A stretch of DNA of 64,000 nucleotides from Muribaculaceae bacterium (GTDB lineage: Bacteria; Bacteroidota; Bacteroidia; Bacteroidales; Muribaculaceae): NCBI GenBank assembly GCA_023667285.1, contig JAMPAK010000001.1:1363024-1427023 (forward strand), given 5' to 3'. This document shows positions 7,768 to 16,989 of the stretch, piece by piece (position 1 is the stretch's first letter; the number at the start of each line of letters is the position of its first letter). The translations under genes and the position numbers were made by a program. The notes beneath the pieces are model-generated. The model saw only the letters and a program-made list of their open reading frames with translations, was not told where the DNA came from and made no database searches.

Positions 7768-10602
7768 ATGAAGAAAATCTTCAGCATCTCTCTGCTTGCG
7801 CTTCTTGCCGTGGTCTTTGCGGCAATCCCTATGCGCGCCCAGCAGAATCCCATGATGGAGCCGCTCCCCGTCGACTCAGGCGTGCGAGTGGGCAAGCTCC
7901 CCAATGGCCTCACCTACTACATTCGACACAATGAATTTCCCAAAGGGCAGGCCGATTTCTACATAGCCCAGAATGTAGGCTCAGCCCTCGAGAACGACGA
8001 GCAGCGTGGCCTCGCTCACTTTCTTGAGCACATGTGCTTCAACGGGACTACAAACTTCCCCGGCAATCTCCTCCGTGACTGGCTGGAGTCAGTCGGCGTG
8101 AAGTTCGGCTACAATCTCAACGCTTATACAGGCGTCGACAAGACCGTCTATCTCATCAAGAATGTCCCCACCTCGCGTGAGAGTGTGCAGGACTCCTGCC
8201 TCCTTATCCTCCACGATTGGGCCAATGACCTGACCCTCGCCCCAGAGGAGATTGACAAGGAGCGCGGCGTGATCCACGAGGAGTGGCGTCGCTCTAACGT
8301 GGGCCAGATGCGCATCTTGGAGAAGATTCTCCCTGACCTCTTCCCCACTACAAAGTATGGCCACCGTCTCCCCATCGGCACGATGGAGGTTGTCGACAAC
8401 TTCCCCCACCAGGCTCTCCGCGATTACTATGAAGCATGGTATCGCCCTGACCAGCAGGCTGTGATTGTCGTAGGCGACATCGACGTGGACCGCATCGAGA
8501 ACAAAATCAAGGAGATGTTCTCATCCATCGAGATGCCTGCCGATGCTCCCGCTCGTGTCTATGAGCCGGTGCCTGACCATAAGGGGACACTCTATGGCAT
8601 AGGCTCTGACCCTGAGCAGCAGACACTCATCTCTCAGATATTCTTCCTCTCAGACCCCATGCCCGCAGAGCTGAAGAACACTCCGGCATATCTCCTGCAG
8701 GACTATGTCGAGGCCATGATCACTTCCATGCTCGACTCACGTCTCAGCGAGATTGCCTCCAAGCCTGACTCACCCTTTGCAGGTGCAGGAGTCTCGTTCA
8801 CTGACTACATCGTGGCCAAGGAGAAGGATGCCTTCGCAGGCTTTGTAGCGGCTAAGGGCACAGACATCATCGATCCCCTCAAGTCTGTGTATCGTGAGAT
8901 TCTCCGTGCGCAGCGCGGCGGTTTCACTCACAGTGAGTATGACCGCGCTCGTTCAGAGTTCCTCTCAAACCTCGAGAAGCAATACAACAACCGCACCACC
9001 CGCGAGAACGACACTTATGTCCAGGAGTATGTCGACAACTTCACAGAGCAGGAGCCTATGCCCGGCATAGCTAAGCTCTATGAGTTCTACAGCATGATTG
9101 CCCCTATGCTCCCCGTGGATATGATCAACCAGGCCATGGCTCAGGTTGTTACCCCTGACAACCGCGCGCTCGTAGTCATGTCGCCTGAGGGTGAGGGCTA
9201 CACACTCCCCACCACCGCCGCATTGGACGCAGCCCTGTCTGAGGTGGATGCTGAGGAGATTGCTCCCTTTGTCGACGAGGTCAAGTCAGAGCCACTCATC
9301 CCCGTGGCTCCCGTTCCCGGCAAGATTGTCTCTTCTGTCGACAACAAGCAGTGGGGCGCTCTCGAATGGACCCTCTCAAATGGCGTTAAGGTATTTGTGA
9401 AGCAGACCAAGTTCAAGGACGATGAGATTCTGCTCACGGCTCGTGCCAACGGCGGTTTTGCCGGATATCCCGTAGAGATGGCAAACACCATCATCTCACT
9501 CCCTCTCACACTCCGTGCCAATGGTCTCGGGTCATACTCTAACAACGACCTTGAGAAGTATCTGGCCGGTAAGCAGGCATCCGTCAACCTGGAGATCAAC
9601 GGCTACTCACGCGAGATCTCAGGATCGACCACTCCCAAGGATCTCCCCACCATGATGGAGCTTCTCTACATGACATTCAAGGACCTTCAGTTCACTGAGG
9701 CAGAGTTTGAGGCTCTCCAGAAGGCATATTCAGGTGTGCTTGCTAACCAGGAGAAGAGCCCTGAGTATCAGTTCGGGAAGATGCTCACCAACGATCTCTA
9801 TGCCTCACCTTTCCGCCAGTCCATCTCAGCTGAGGCTGTCAAGGGTGCCTCTCGAGAGCAGACCATAAGCCTGGCCCACGACATGACTGCCAATGCCGCC
9901 GACTTTACATTTGTCTTCGTTGGCAATGTAGACCCCGAAGTGCTTCGCCCGCTGGTTGAGACGTATATCGCCTCACTCCCCGCTGACGCTGCTAAGTCTG
10001 TTACATACAAGGAGTTTGACCCTGCTATGTTTACCAAGACAGGCTCAGGTGTGGACAACTTTGCCATAGCGATGACAAATCCCCAGACCTATGTGGCTAT
10101 CTTCGAGAAGGCCGACATGGAGTACAATCCCAAGAACGCCCTCATCGCCTCTATTGCAGGTCAGATTCTCACCAACCGTCTCCTGGCCACCGTCCGTGAG
10201 GATATGGGCGCCGTCTACTCAATCGGAGCCTCAGGCTATGCCTCACGCCAGGGACTGCAGCCTTTCCAGCTGGCCACACAGTTCCCCATGAAGCCCGAGA
10301 TGAAACAGGAGGTGCTCGACTTCATATATGGTCAGTTCAAGGCTATGGAGTCAGACATCAAGGCTGAGGAACTCAATCCCGCCAAGGAGTATATGACCAA
10401 GACATTCACTGAGCAGAAGGAGAAGAACTCACCCTGGCTCAATGGCATGGTGGGATGGATCACCAATGGCGTAGACACATTCAACGGCAACGTTGATGTG
10501 CTCAACTCCATCACCGTCGAGGATGTGCAGAATTATATGAAGGCGCTTAACGCAGCCGATAATCTGCGCACAGTGATTCTCGACCCCGAGACGACAAAAT
10601 AA
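7768..10602 (+). CDS. M16 family (insulinase/pitrilysin-type) metallopeptidase
   Basis: 944 residues with a signal peptide (about 1-24, ending MRAQ), so periplasmic or outer membrane. The inverted zinc motif HxxEH is H84-F-L-E87-H88, and the third zinc ligand is E165 in DKERGVIHEE. A second, inactive M16 half begins around residue 520 (EWTLSNGVKVFVKQT), the usual two-half clam shape that encloses peptides. Such enzymes degrade or process exported peptides. It has its own terminator after the stop and no clear TAnnTTTG promoter upstream. Confidence 0.95.
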   Translation: MKKIFSISLLALLAVVFAAIPMRAQQNPMMEPLPVDSGVRVGKLPNGLTYYIRHNEFPKGQADFYIAQNVGSALENDEQRGLAHFLEHMCFNGTTNFPGNLLRDWLESVGVKFGYNLNAYTGVDKTVYLIKNVPTSRESVQDSCLLILHDWANDLTLAPEEIDKERGVIHEEWRRSNVGQMRILEKILPDLFPTTKYGHRLPIGTMEVVDNFPHQALRDYYEAWYRPDQQAVIVVGDIDVDRIENKIKEMFSSIEMPADAPARVYEPVPDHKGTLYGIGSDPEQQTLISQIFFLSDPMPAELKNTPAYLLQDYVEAMITSMLDSRLSEIASKPDSPFAGAGVSFTDYIVAKEKDAFAGFVAAKGTDIIDPLKSVYREILRAQRGGFTHSEYDRARSEFLSNLEKQYNNRTTRENDTYVQEYVDNFTEQEPMPGIAKLYEFYSMIAPMLPVDMINQAMAQVVTPDNRALVVMSPEGEGYTLPTTAALDAALSEVDAEEIAPFVDEVKSEPLIPVAPVPGKIVSSVDNKQWGALEWTLSNGVKVFVKQTKFKDDEILLTARANGGFAGYPVEMANTIISLPLTLRANGLGSYSNNDLEKYLAGKQASVNLEINGYSREISGSTTPKDLPTMMELLYMTFKDLQFTEAEFEALQKAYSGVLANQEKSPEYQFGKMLTNDLYASPFRQSISAEAVKGASREQTISLAHDMTANAADFTFVFVGNVDPEVLRPLVETYIASLPADAAKSVTYKEFDPAMFTKTGSGVDNFAIAMTNPQTYVAIFEKADMEYNPKNALIASIAGQILTNRLLATVREDMGAVYSIGASGYASRQGLQPFQLATQFPMKPEMKQEVLDFIYGQFKAMESDIKAEELNPAKEYMTKTFTEQKEKNSPWLNGMVGWITNGVDTFNGNVDVLNSITVEDVQNYMKALNAADNLRTVILDPETTK

Positions 10603-10621
10603 CAGTAGATACTTTATGCCG

Positions 10622-10655
10622 AAGGGACTTCACCGTGGGGTGAGGTCCCTTTTTT
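10622..10655 (+). terminator. terminator after M16 peptidase
   Basis: A 13-bp stem (AAGGGACTTCACC / GGTGAGGTCCCTT, one G-U pair) with a 4-nt loop and a following run of Ts. A strong intrinsic terminator. Confidence 0.92.
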
Positions 10656-10763
10656 GATGGTTATAATAAGCGGTTCGGGTTGTTTTGTGGTAGGATTTTG
10701 ATATTTTTTCATTGAGAAATTCAAAAAAATTCAGAAAAATTAGGTTGTTTTATAATAAAATCC

Positions 10764-10771
10764 TACTTTTG
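10764..10771 (+). promoter_or_regulatory. -7 box of the 1634-residue protein gene
   Basis: TACTTTTG matches TAnnTTTG, 72 nt before the ATG. It partly overlaps the right arm of an inverted repeat GTAGGATTTT (10690-10699) / AAAATCCTAC (10757-10766). GGTTGTTTT occurs twice upstream (10678-10686, 10743-10751). The region 10660-10840 is otherwise AT-rich non-coding sequence. Confidence 0.5.
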
Positions 10772-10843
10772 TGGCGGATTTAAAATTTATCATGACGTAT
10801 TCTTAAAGTTTCCAAATTTAATTCGTAGTAAAATAATAGTTTA

Positions 10844-13800
10844 ATGCAAAGACATCTACTCTCATTCGTAGTGGCCTCGTTGGCGGCAGCGTTTGGTACA
10901 AGCGCTGCAGAGACGCTGCCCTATCTGAATCCGGGCGAGGATCTCACCACGGTCACTGTCCAGGGGCATGGCTCCAAGAAGTGGAGTACCTACAAAAAGG
11001 TGGCAGCCCAGGGGCTGTCATTCAGAATCGATCCCGTGAATACCTCCACTGTGGGCGATGCATGGCTGTGGACCCCAGAACTTCCTATTGAGAACGGCAA
11101 GTATTATGAGGTCTCCACCATGAGTTGCGTGCAGACCAAGAACGGGACACTTGAGTTTGAGGTATACCTCTGCTCATCCCCTACAAGCACCTCATCCAAG
11201 ACCCTTGTGGCAACCCATACTATAACCAGCGGCACCACCTTTGACACTTACACCACTTACATCAAAGGAGATGCCTCGAAGCCTTATGTGGGATTCCACA
11301 ACATCTGTAAGGGAAACTATCGTTTCTTTTATCTCGATGATATCTCGGTCAAGGAGATTGATGGGACAGTGCCAGGTCAGGTCACAGACCTTACAGCCGT
11401 CAACACCTCTCTCAAGAATGTGACAGTCTCCTTTACCCTTCCCCAGAAGACCATCGTGGGCGAGACTCTGTCATCCATCAGCGACGTTGTGCTTTATCGC
11501 AATGGAGTCGAGGTGAAGCGCTGGGGAGCATCTACCCCCGGTGGGAAACTTAGTTTCACGGAGACTGTGTCGTCACTCGGCGCTAATGAATACTCCGTCG
11601 TGGCTTCGTTTGAGGGCCGTCCGGGCCAGTCAACATCAACCACCGTCACTGTTGGCGGCTCACAGAGCGACTATGTCCCCACCACCTACAGCTATGACAA
11701 GGCCTACGGCAACAACTACAAGGCTCCCGCCGTCTATACACCCGGCCAGGGAATCACTCTCAGTTGGGCGCCCTTAGATGCCGGCTCAGATGCTGACACA
11801 GGTGAGCCCATACCGGTCACCTATACCATCACTCGTGTGCAGGATGGCAAAGTGGTTGGCGATGCTGTAGCGGAAACCACAGTGGTCGACTCTGACGCCC
11901 TGTCAGCAGACCTGGCTCTCTATACATATAAGGTGAAGGCCAATTACAGCGGGACCTCCAAGGATCTCTATACCTCAAATACAGTCTCGCTCCACAACTC
12001 CGTCCCGTTTGACGCTGCAATCACACAGATGGCCGTCTATGAGTACACATATAATGATGGCAACATCGACAGCACTTCATGGGGATTCATCGACAAGGGT
12101 TCGGACTCTTATCGCTATGGAGCGTCCAAGTTCTTCCGCACTCGTGTTGGCAAGGACTGGCTCATCACTCCCGGCATCAATCTCGAGGCCGGGAAGACAT
12201 ATCGCATCGACGTAGATGTCAATAGCCTTAACCTCATCCCCTCGAATGTAGGGTTTGGACTTAGGCTAGGCAAGTCAAACCAGGCCGATGCAATGACAAC
12301 GACCCTCATTGAGGACTTTGTGCTCAACGATATGCTTGCTGACACCTATTCAGGCTTCTATACACCCACAGAGAATGAAATGGTGTTTGTAGGTATGTAT
12401 GGCTATGCACCTTCTGACGATGCTGCCTATAATGATTTGGGCGTGTCTGCATTCAGCGTCACCGAGGTTCCGGCCGGTCTTCCGTCAGCCGTGACAGATA
12501 TCGCAGTCTCATTCTCAAAGACAGATGCCCGTCAGGCTACCATCTCGTTCAAGGCTCCTGAGACGGATGTGACAGGCTCACCCCTCACAGCCATCACAAA
12601 AATTGAGATGGTCAAGGATGATGCCGTTGTCAAGACATTCGACAACCCGGCTCCCGGCGAGCTCCTTTCTGCCGAGGTGACTGTAGAACTCGGAAAGATG
12701 TCGGAATACACAATTCTTCCCTATACAGCAGATGGCAAAGGCCTCAAGGCCAAGGCTGAGGTGTTCATCATCGAGCCTCCTTATGAAAACGAATTCACCT
12801 CCAAGTCGGATCTCACCGGATTTACCGTGATCAACCCCGATGCCACAGGCTATACCTGGGCATATCAGGCGGGCGCGGCTCGTGCATATCCTGCATCACA
12901 GTATGGCCATGACGACTATCTCGTCACACCACCCATGCACCTGGAGGGTGGCAAGTTCTATAAGGTGAACTTCACCACATGGCTTGCACAGGTGAACGGT
13001 GGCGACCAGACCAACCAGCTTGAGCTTCTCCTTGGCACAGCTCCCACCATTGAGAGTCTCACCACAAAGGTGATTGAGCCTTATACAATCACCTCGTCCT
13101 CAGCCGTGCTTCTCAAGGAGTATTTCACCGTCCCCGAGACCGGAGAGTATTACCTGGCATGGCATGCCACCAGCCCCGCCTCCACCGCGGAGGAGATATA
13201 TATGGACAACTTCACCATCAGCGAGCCCATCGATCCATCGGTGCCCAATGTGGTGACCAACCTCACCATCACCCCTGACCCCAACGGGGCTGAGAAGGCT
13301 GAGATATCCTTCGACCTCCCCACCATCAATCTTGGGGGCGAGCCGCTGGACTACACCGTGTATAAATACACCATCTTCCGCGACGGAACCTCTCTCACCA
13401 ATGGCTGGCCCAAGGCCGGCGATACACAAGTCACGTACACTGACAGCCGTGCCACAACCGGCATGCATCTCTACACTGTGATATGCTATAAGGACAACAA
13501 CACCGCAGGCAAGGAAATCGATGACATAGCATTCATCGGCGTCAACCTTCCCGCACCCGTCGGCTATGTCAAGGCCGTAGAGAACCCTGAACTATACGGT
13601 GAGGTCACCATCAGTTGGGAGGCTCCTGTCAATGACTACCAGGGCTTCAAACTCAACACCTCAGATCTCACCTACACCGTGGGGCGTCTGAACACGGATC
13701 TCATCACCGGCGAGCTCTCAGAGATAATCTATGCTGAGGGTGTCACCGGAAACGAGCTCACTGTCCAGGCCAAGACCGGAAACGATGCTCAGGAGTTCTG

Positions 13801-15748
13801 CCGCTTCTTCGTGCGTCCAGCCACATCTGCAGGTCAGTCACCTTCGACTGTGGTGACCAGATATATGGCTGTCGGAGAACCTTATACAATGCCTTTCACC
13901 GAGTCGTTCCCCAACTCACGTCCCGCCAACTCATGGATGCAGGAGGCTGTCTCAGTGGCATCATGGGGATTCAACACTGTCAATCCCGTCACCAAGGTCG
14001 GTCCTGTTGACTCTGACAATGGCCTGGCCATGATGGAAGCAATGTTTGCCGACGGCACAGCACGTTTCTTCACCGCCCGCATCAAGGTGGATGGAGAGAA
14101 CCCGGTCCTCTCATTCTATGTCTACAACCAGACAAGCGAGACAACTGTCGATGAGAATATGCTTATCATCGAGGTCCGCGATGAGGAGTCGGACTATGAG
14201 ATCCTTGCCTCAAAGACCATTGATGAGTGGGTCGATGGAAATCCCGGTTGGCACAAGGCTACAGTCGATCTCTCGGCTCTCAAGGGACGCACAGTCTACA
14301 TAGGCTTCCGTTCCATCTGCAAGAAGTATATCTTCACTCACCTCGATGCTGTCCGAGTGGGCGAGAATCCAGCAGCAGACCTCTCAGCGCTGGCCATCAA
14401 TGTCCCCGCAGTCTATGTGGGCCGTGCACACGACGTCACTGTCAAGGTTCACAACAATGGCACCGAGACTACCGGCGAGTATAAGGTTCAGCTCTTGCTC
14501 GACGGCCAGGTACTTGAGACAGCTACAGAGACAGCTCTCGCCTCTGGAGCCGACAAGGAAATTGTCTTCAGCAACATTCTTGACCGCGCTGCAATAGGCA
14601 AACACCGCTATACCGCCAAGGTTGTCTATGCTCCTGACGCTGACTTGCTCGACAATACTATCGAGGGAGCAGAGTTTGAACTCAAGAACAATGATTTCCC
14701 CAAGGTGAACGATCTGGCAGCCTCCATGACTTCAGGAAGCACCCTCGTGACCCTCAACTGGACTGAGCCAGTCCTTCCCATCGAGGCCACTCCGACCACA
14801 GACAATCTCGAGACCTACGAGGGATGGCGCACCATGCTCACAGGAGGTCTCGGAGACTGGACTCTTGTCGACTATGACGAGGGTGCCGTGGGTGGCTTCC
14901 AGAACTTCGAGATGCCCAATGTGGCCTACGGCTCGCAGCAGTCATTCTATCTCATGGATGTGACTTATCAGAATCTCCAGGCTGATGCACGTTACACGGC
15001 ACACTCAGGCACAAAGATGCTTGTGTCGAGCTATAATGTCGACCAGTCCTATACGGACGACTATCTCATCTCGCCTCGTCTTACCGGAGATGCGCAGACC
15101 ATCAGTTTCTGGGCACGTGCGCTCTCAGACGACTATCCTGAAAGATTCAGTGTGCTTGTCTCCTCGACCGGCACCAACCTCAAGCAATTCACTAAGATTG
15201 CCTCAGTCAGCTCTGTGGGCGGTTCATGGACCAAATATGAGTACGAGTTACCCGAGGGCACGCTCTACTTCGCCATTGAGCACTATAACTATGGCAGTTA
15301 CTTCTTCTTTGTCGATGATATCACATATACACCCGAGGGTGACGAGACCCTTGTTCTCGAGGGCTACAATGTCTATCGCGACAATGAAAAACTGACTTCC
15401 GCCCCTGTCAGCGCCCTCTCTTGGGCTGAGAATCTCGACCCGGCCATCAACAATGCCACATATGGCGTCACCGCCCTCTACAACCGCGGTGAGTCTCCCG
15501 TCGAGGAGGTTGAGGTGAATGCAAGCACTGTCGGCATAATCAATCCCGATGCAGCTGAGGTTCATGTCTACTCGACCGAGTCGGGCATCAATGTGGACGG
15601 CGCCGAGGGTCAATATGTCACCGTCACATCGGCTGCCGGTGTGGTGTACACCTCATTCATCTCGACAGGAAACGACTTCATCCCTCTCAACTCAGGCATC
15701 TATCTTGTCAACGTAGCAGACCGGACGTTCAAGATAGCAGTCCGCTGA
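10844..15748 (+). CDS. large secreted multidomain protein with fibronectin-III-like and choice-of-anchor-J-like domains
   Basis: 1634 residues. A signal peptide ends near residue 21 (GTSAAE). The protein then alternates lectin-like beta-sandwich modules marked by 'DW/DDYLVTPP-..-L-GGK-Y' blocks (KDWLITPGINLEAGKTY, DDYLVTPPMHLEGGKFY, DDYLISPRLTGDAQTISFWA) with fibronectin-III-like modules (PGQVTDLTAVNTSLKNVTVS; PSAVTDIAVSF; PNVVTNLTITP). The '-DDYLISP-' modules match the choice-of-anchor J type. The C-terminus (VTVTSAAGVVYTS...LNSGIYLVNVADRTFKIAVR) looks like a T9SS sorting domain. I infer a surface-displayed adhesin or glycan-binding protein; no catalytic domain is visible. It is flanked by its own promoter region and terminator. 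Confidence 0.82.
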   Translation: MQRHLLSFVVASLAAAFGTSAAETLPYLNPGEDLTTVTVQGHGSKKWSTYKKVAAQGLSFRIDPVNTSTVGDAWLWTPELPIENGKYYEVSTMSCVQTKNGTLEFEVYLCSSPTSTSSKTLVATHTITSGTTFDTYTTYIKGDASKPYVGFHNICKGNYRFFYLDDISVKEIDGTVPGQVTDLTAVNTSLKNVTVSFTLPQKTIVGETLSSISDVVLYRNGVEVKRWGASTPGGKLSFTETVSSLGANEYSVVASFEGRPGQSTSTTVTVGGSQSDYVPTTYSYDKAYGNNYKAPAVYTPGQGITLSWAPLDAGSDADTGEPIPVTYTITRVQDGKVVGDAVAETTVVDSDALSADLALYTYKVKANYSGTSKDLYTSNTVSLHNSVPFDAAITQMAVYEYTYNDGNIDSTSWGFIDKGSDSYRYGASKFFRTRVGKDWLITPGINLEAGKTYRIDVDVNSLNLIPSNVGFGLRLGKSNQADAMTTTLIEDFVLNDMLADTYSGFYTPTENEMVFVGMYGYAPSDDAAYNDLGVSAFSVTEVPAGLPSAVTDIAVSFSKTDARQATISFKAPETDVTGSPLTAITKIEMVKDDAVVKTFDNPAPGELLSAEVTVELGKMSEYTILPYTADGKGLKAKAEVFIIEPPYENEFTSKSDLTGFTVINPDATGYTWAYQAGAARAYPASQYGHDDYLVTPPMHLEGGKFYKVNFTTWLAQVNGGDQTNQLELLLGTAPTIESLTTKVIEPYTITSSSAVLLKEYFTVPETGEYYLAWHATSPASTAEEIYMDNFTISEPIDPSVPNVVTNLTITPDPNGAEKAEISFDLPTINLGGEPLDYTVYKYTIFRDGTSLTNGWPKAGDTQVTYTDSRATTGMHLYTVICYKDNNTAGKEIDDIAFIGVNLPAPVGYVKAVENPELYGEVTISWEAPVNDYQGFKLNTSDLTYTVGRLNTDLITGELSEIIYAEGVTGNELTVQAKTGNDAQEFCRFFVRPATSAGQSPSTVVTRYMAVGEPYTMPFTESFPNSRPANSWMQEAVSVASWGFNTVNPVTKVGPVDSDNGLAMMEAMFADGTARFFTARIKVDGENPVLSFYVYNQTSETTVDENMLIIEVRDEESDYEILASKTIDEWVDGNPGWHKATVDLSALKGRTVYIGFRSICKKYIFTHLDAVRVGENPAADLSALAINVPAVYVGRAHDVTVKVHNNGTETTGEYKVQLLLDGQVLETATETALASGADKEIVFSNILDRAAIGKHRYTAKVVYAPDADLLDNTIEGAEFELKNNDFPKVNDLAASMTSGSTLVTLNWTEPVLPIEATPTTDNLETYEGWRTMLTGGLGDWTLVDYDEGAVGGFQNFEMPNVAYGSQQSFYLMDVTYQNLQADARYTAHSGTKMLVSSYNVDQSYTDDYLISPRLTGDAQTISFWARALSDDYPERFSVLVSSTGTNLKQFTKIASVSSVGGSWTKYEYELPEGTLYFAIEHYNYGSYFFFVDDITYTPEGDETLVLEGYNVYRDNEKLTSAPVSALSWAENLDPAINNATYGVTALYNRGESPVEEVEVNASTVGIINPDAAEVHVYSTESGINVDGAEGQYVTVTSAAGVVYTSFISTGNDFIPLNSGIYLVNVADRTFKIAVR

Positions 15749-15774
15749 CCATCCTCTCATAACTGAATAGACTC

Positions 15775-15813
15775 AACAGGGCCGCCCGACCTTCATGTCG
15801 GTGGCCCTGTTTG
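15775..15813 (+). terminator. terminator after the 1634-residue protein
   Basis: Outer 9-bp stem AACAGGGCC / GGCCCTGTT continued by an imperfect inner stem (CGAC / GTCG). The base of the hairpin runs directly into the TTTG of the queF promoter. Confidence 0.75.
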
Positions 15814-15841
15814 CATATTTTCATGGGATTTTCTAATTTTG
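15810..15841 (+). promoter_or_regulatory. promoter of queF-queC
   Basis: TTTG (15810-15813), 20-bp spacer, TAATTTTG (15834-15841): full Bacteroidetes consensus, 28 nt before the queF ATG. The -33 element overlaps the end of the preceding terminator. Confidence 0.85.
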
Positions 15842-15869
15842 TGTCTTCAATGAAACAACAGCCACATCT

Positions 15870-16340
15870 ATGCGCAGCAACTCCGAACTCGAAGGGGTGA
15901 CTCTCCTGGGAGACACCCGTGTAAACTATCCCACCGAATATGCCCCCTCCATCCTCGAGACTTTTGTCAACAAGCATCCCGGACGGGAGTATCTCGTCAC
16001 ATTCCTCTGCCCGGAGTTCACATCGCTCTGCCCCAAGACGGGACAGCCCGATTTTGCCAAGATAATAATCTCCTATATCCCGCGCGAGCGCATGGTGGAG
16101 AGCAAGAGCCTGAAACTCTATCTGTTCTCGTTTCGCAACCATGGCGATTTCCATGAGGATTGCGTCAACATAATCCTCAACGATCTCTGGGACCTCATGA
16201 ACCCACGCTACATTGAGGTCAAGGGCATTTTCACACCAAGAGGGGGGATAGCCATACACCCGTTCGCTTGTCGCGGCGACAAGGAGCATCAGGCCCTAGC
16301 CTCAGCGCGTCTGGCTGCATCATTCCCCTCTGATTTCTAA
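15870..16340 (+). CDS. queF: NADPH-dependent preQ0 reductase QueF
   Basis: 156 residues, matching the short unimodular QueF type. The catalytic cysteine is C54 in [11 protein letters not shown] with D61, and the family block [13 protein letters not shown] follows. QueF reduces the nitrile of 7-cyano-7-deazaguanine (preQ0) to the amine preQ1 using NADPH, before insertion in tRNA as queuosine. It sits 4 nt before queC, which makes preQ0, so the operon covers two consecutive steps. An in-frame-independent ATG at 15850 gives no homologous extension; 15870 is also well placed after the promoter. Confidence 0.96.
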   Translation: MRSNSELEGVTLLGDTRVNYPTEYAPSILETFVNKHPGREYLVTFLCPEFTSLCPKTGQPDFAKIIISYIPRERMVESKSLKLYLFSFRNHGDFHEDCVNIILNDLWDLMNPRYIEVKGIFTPRGGIAIHPFACRGDKEHQALASARLAASFPSDF

Positions 16341-16344
16341 GATA

Positions 16345-16989
16345 ATGAAAGATATGCTGCTTGTCCTTTCAGGCGGGATGGACTCCGTCACAATGCTTTG
16401 GGACTACCGCGACCGCATAGCCCTCGCTGTCACATTCCAGTATGGCTCAAACCACAATCTCCGCGAGGCCCGCTGCGCCCGCATCAATTGTGAGATGGCC
16501 GGGATTGAGTGGCTCGAGATTGACTTAGCCTTCATGGGAAAATACTTCAAGAGCTCGCTGCTCGAGGGAGCCGATGCCATTCCGGAGGGTGATTATGCCG
16601 ATGAGAATATCCGCTCGACGGTTGTCCCGTTTCGCAACGGCATCATGCTCTCTGTCGCTGCCGGACTCGCTGAGAGCCGCGGCCTCAAAGGTGTCATGAT
16701 AGCAAACCATGCAGGTGACCATGCCATCTACCCTGACTGCCGCCCCGGCTTCATCAAGGCCATGGACTCAGCCATCTCAGAGGGCACCTTCGAGCATCTC
16801 ACACTTCTGGCCCCTTACACTAACCTCTCCAAGACCGACATAGCCAAGCGCGGCAAACTGCTGGGCGTTGACTACAGTCTCACATACTCATGCTATAAGG
16901 GTGGTCCCACACACTGCGGCCGCTGTGCCACTTGTGTCGAGCGCAACCAGGCTCTCTCTGCTGCCGGCATCCGCCTAACCGAGTGTTAG
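16345..16989 (+). CDS. queC: 7-cyano-7-deazaguanine synthase QueC
   Basis: 214 residues. The PP-loop ATP-binding motif is LSGGMDS (residues 8-14); the C-terminal zinc site is C183, C191, C194, C197 in CYKGGPTHCGRCATC. QueC converts 7-carboxy-7-deazaguanine to preQ0 with ATP and ammonia. It follows queF by 4 nt in the same operon. The last 15 nt overlap the convergent DUF262 gene and no terminator separates them. queD and queE are not in the window. Confidence 0.96.
   Translation: MKDMLLVLSGGMDSVTMLWDYRDRIALAVTFQYGSNHNLREARCARINCEMAGIEWLEIDLAFMGKYFKSSLLEGADAIPEGDYADENIRSTVVPFRNGIMLSVAAGLAESRGLKGVMIANHAGDHAIYPDCRPGFIKAMDSAISEGTFEHLTLLAPYTNLSKTDIAKRGKLLGVDYSLTYSCYKGGPTHCGRCATCVERNQALSAAGIRLTEC

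Noticed and set aside
7768..10602. Second M16 half as a separate gene
   Set aside because: The frame is continuous with no internal stop or start signal, and two-half M16 proteins of this length are normal.
16975..16989. Overlap of queC and the DUF262 gene taken as a sign of a misplaced stop
   Set aside because: Both frames read through family-like sequence to their stops; a 15-nt convergent overlap is common.
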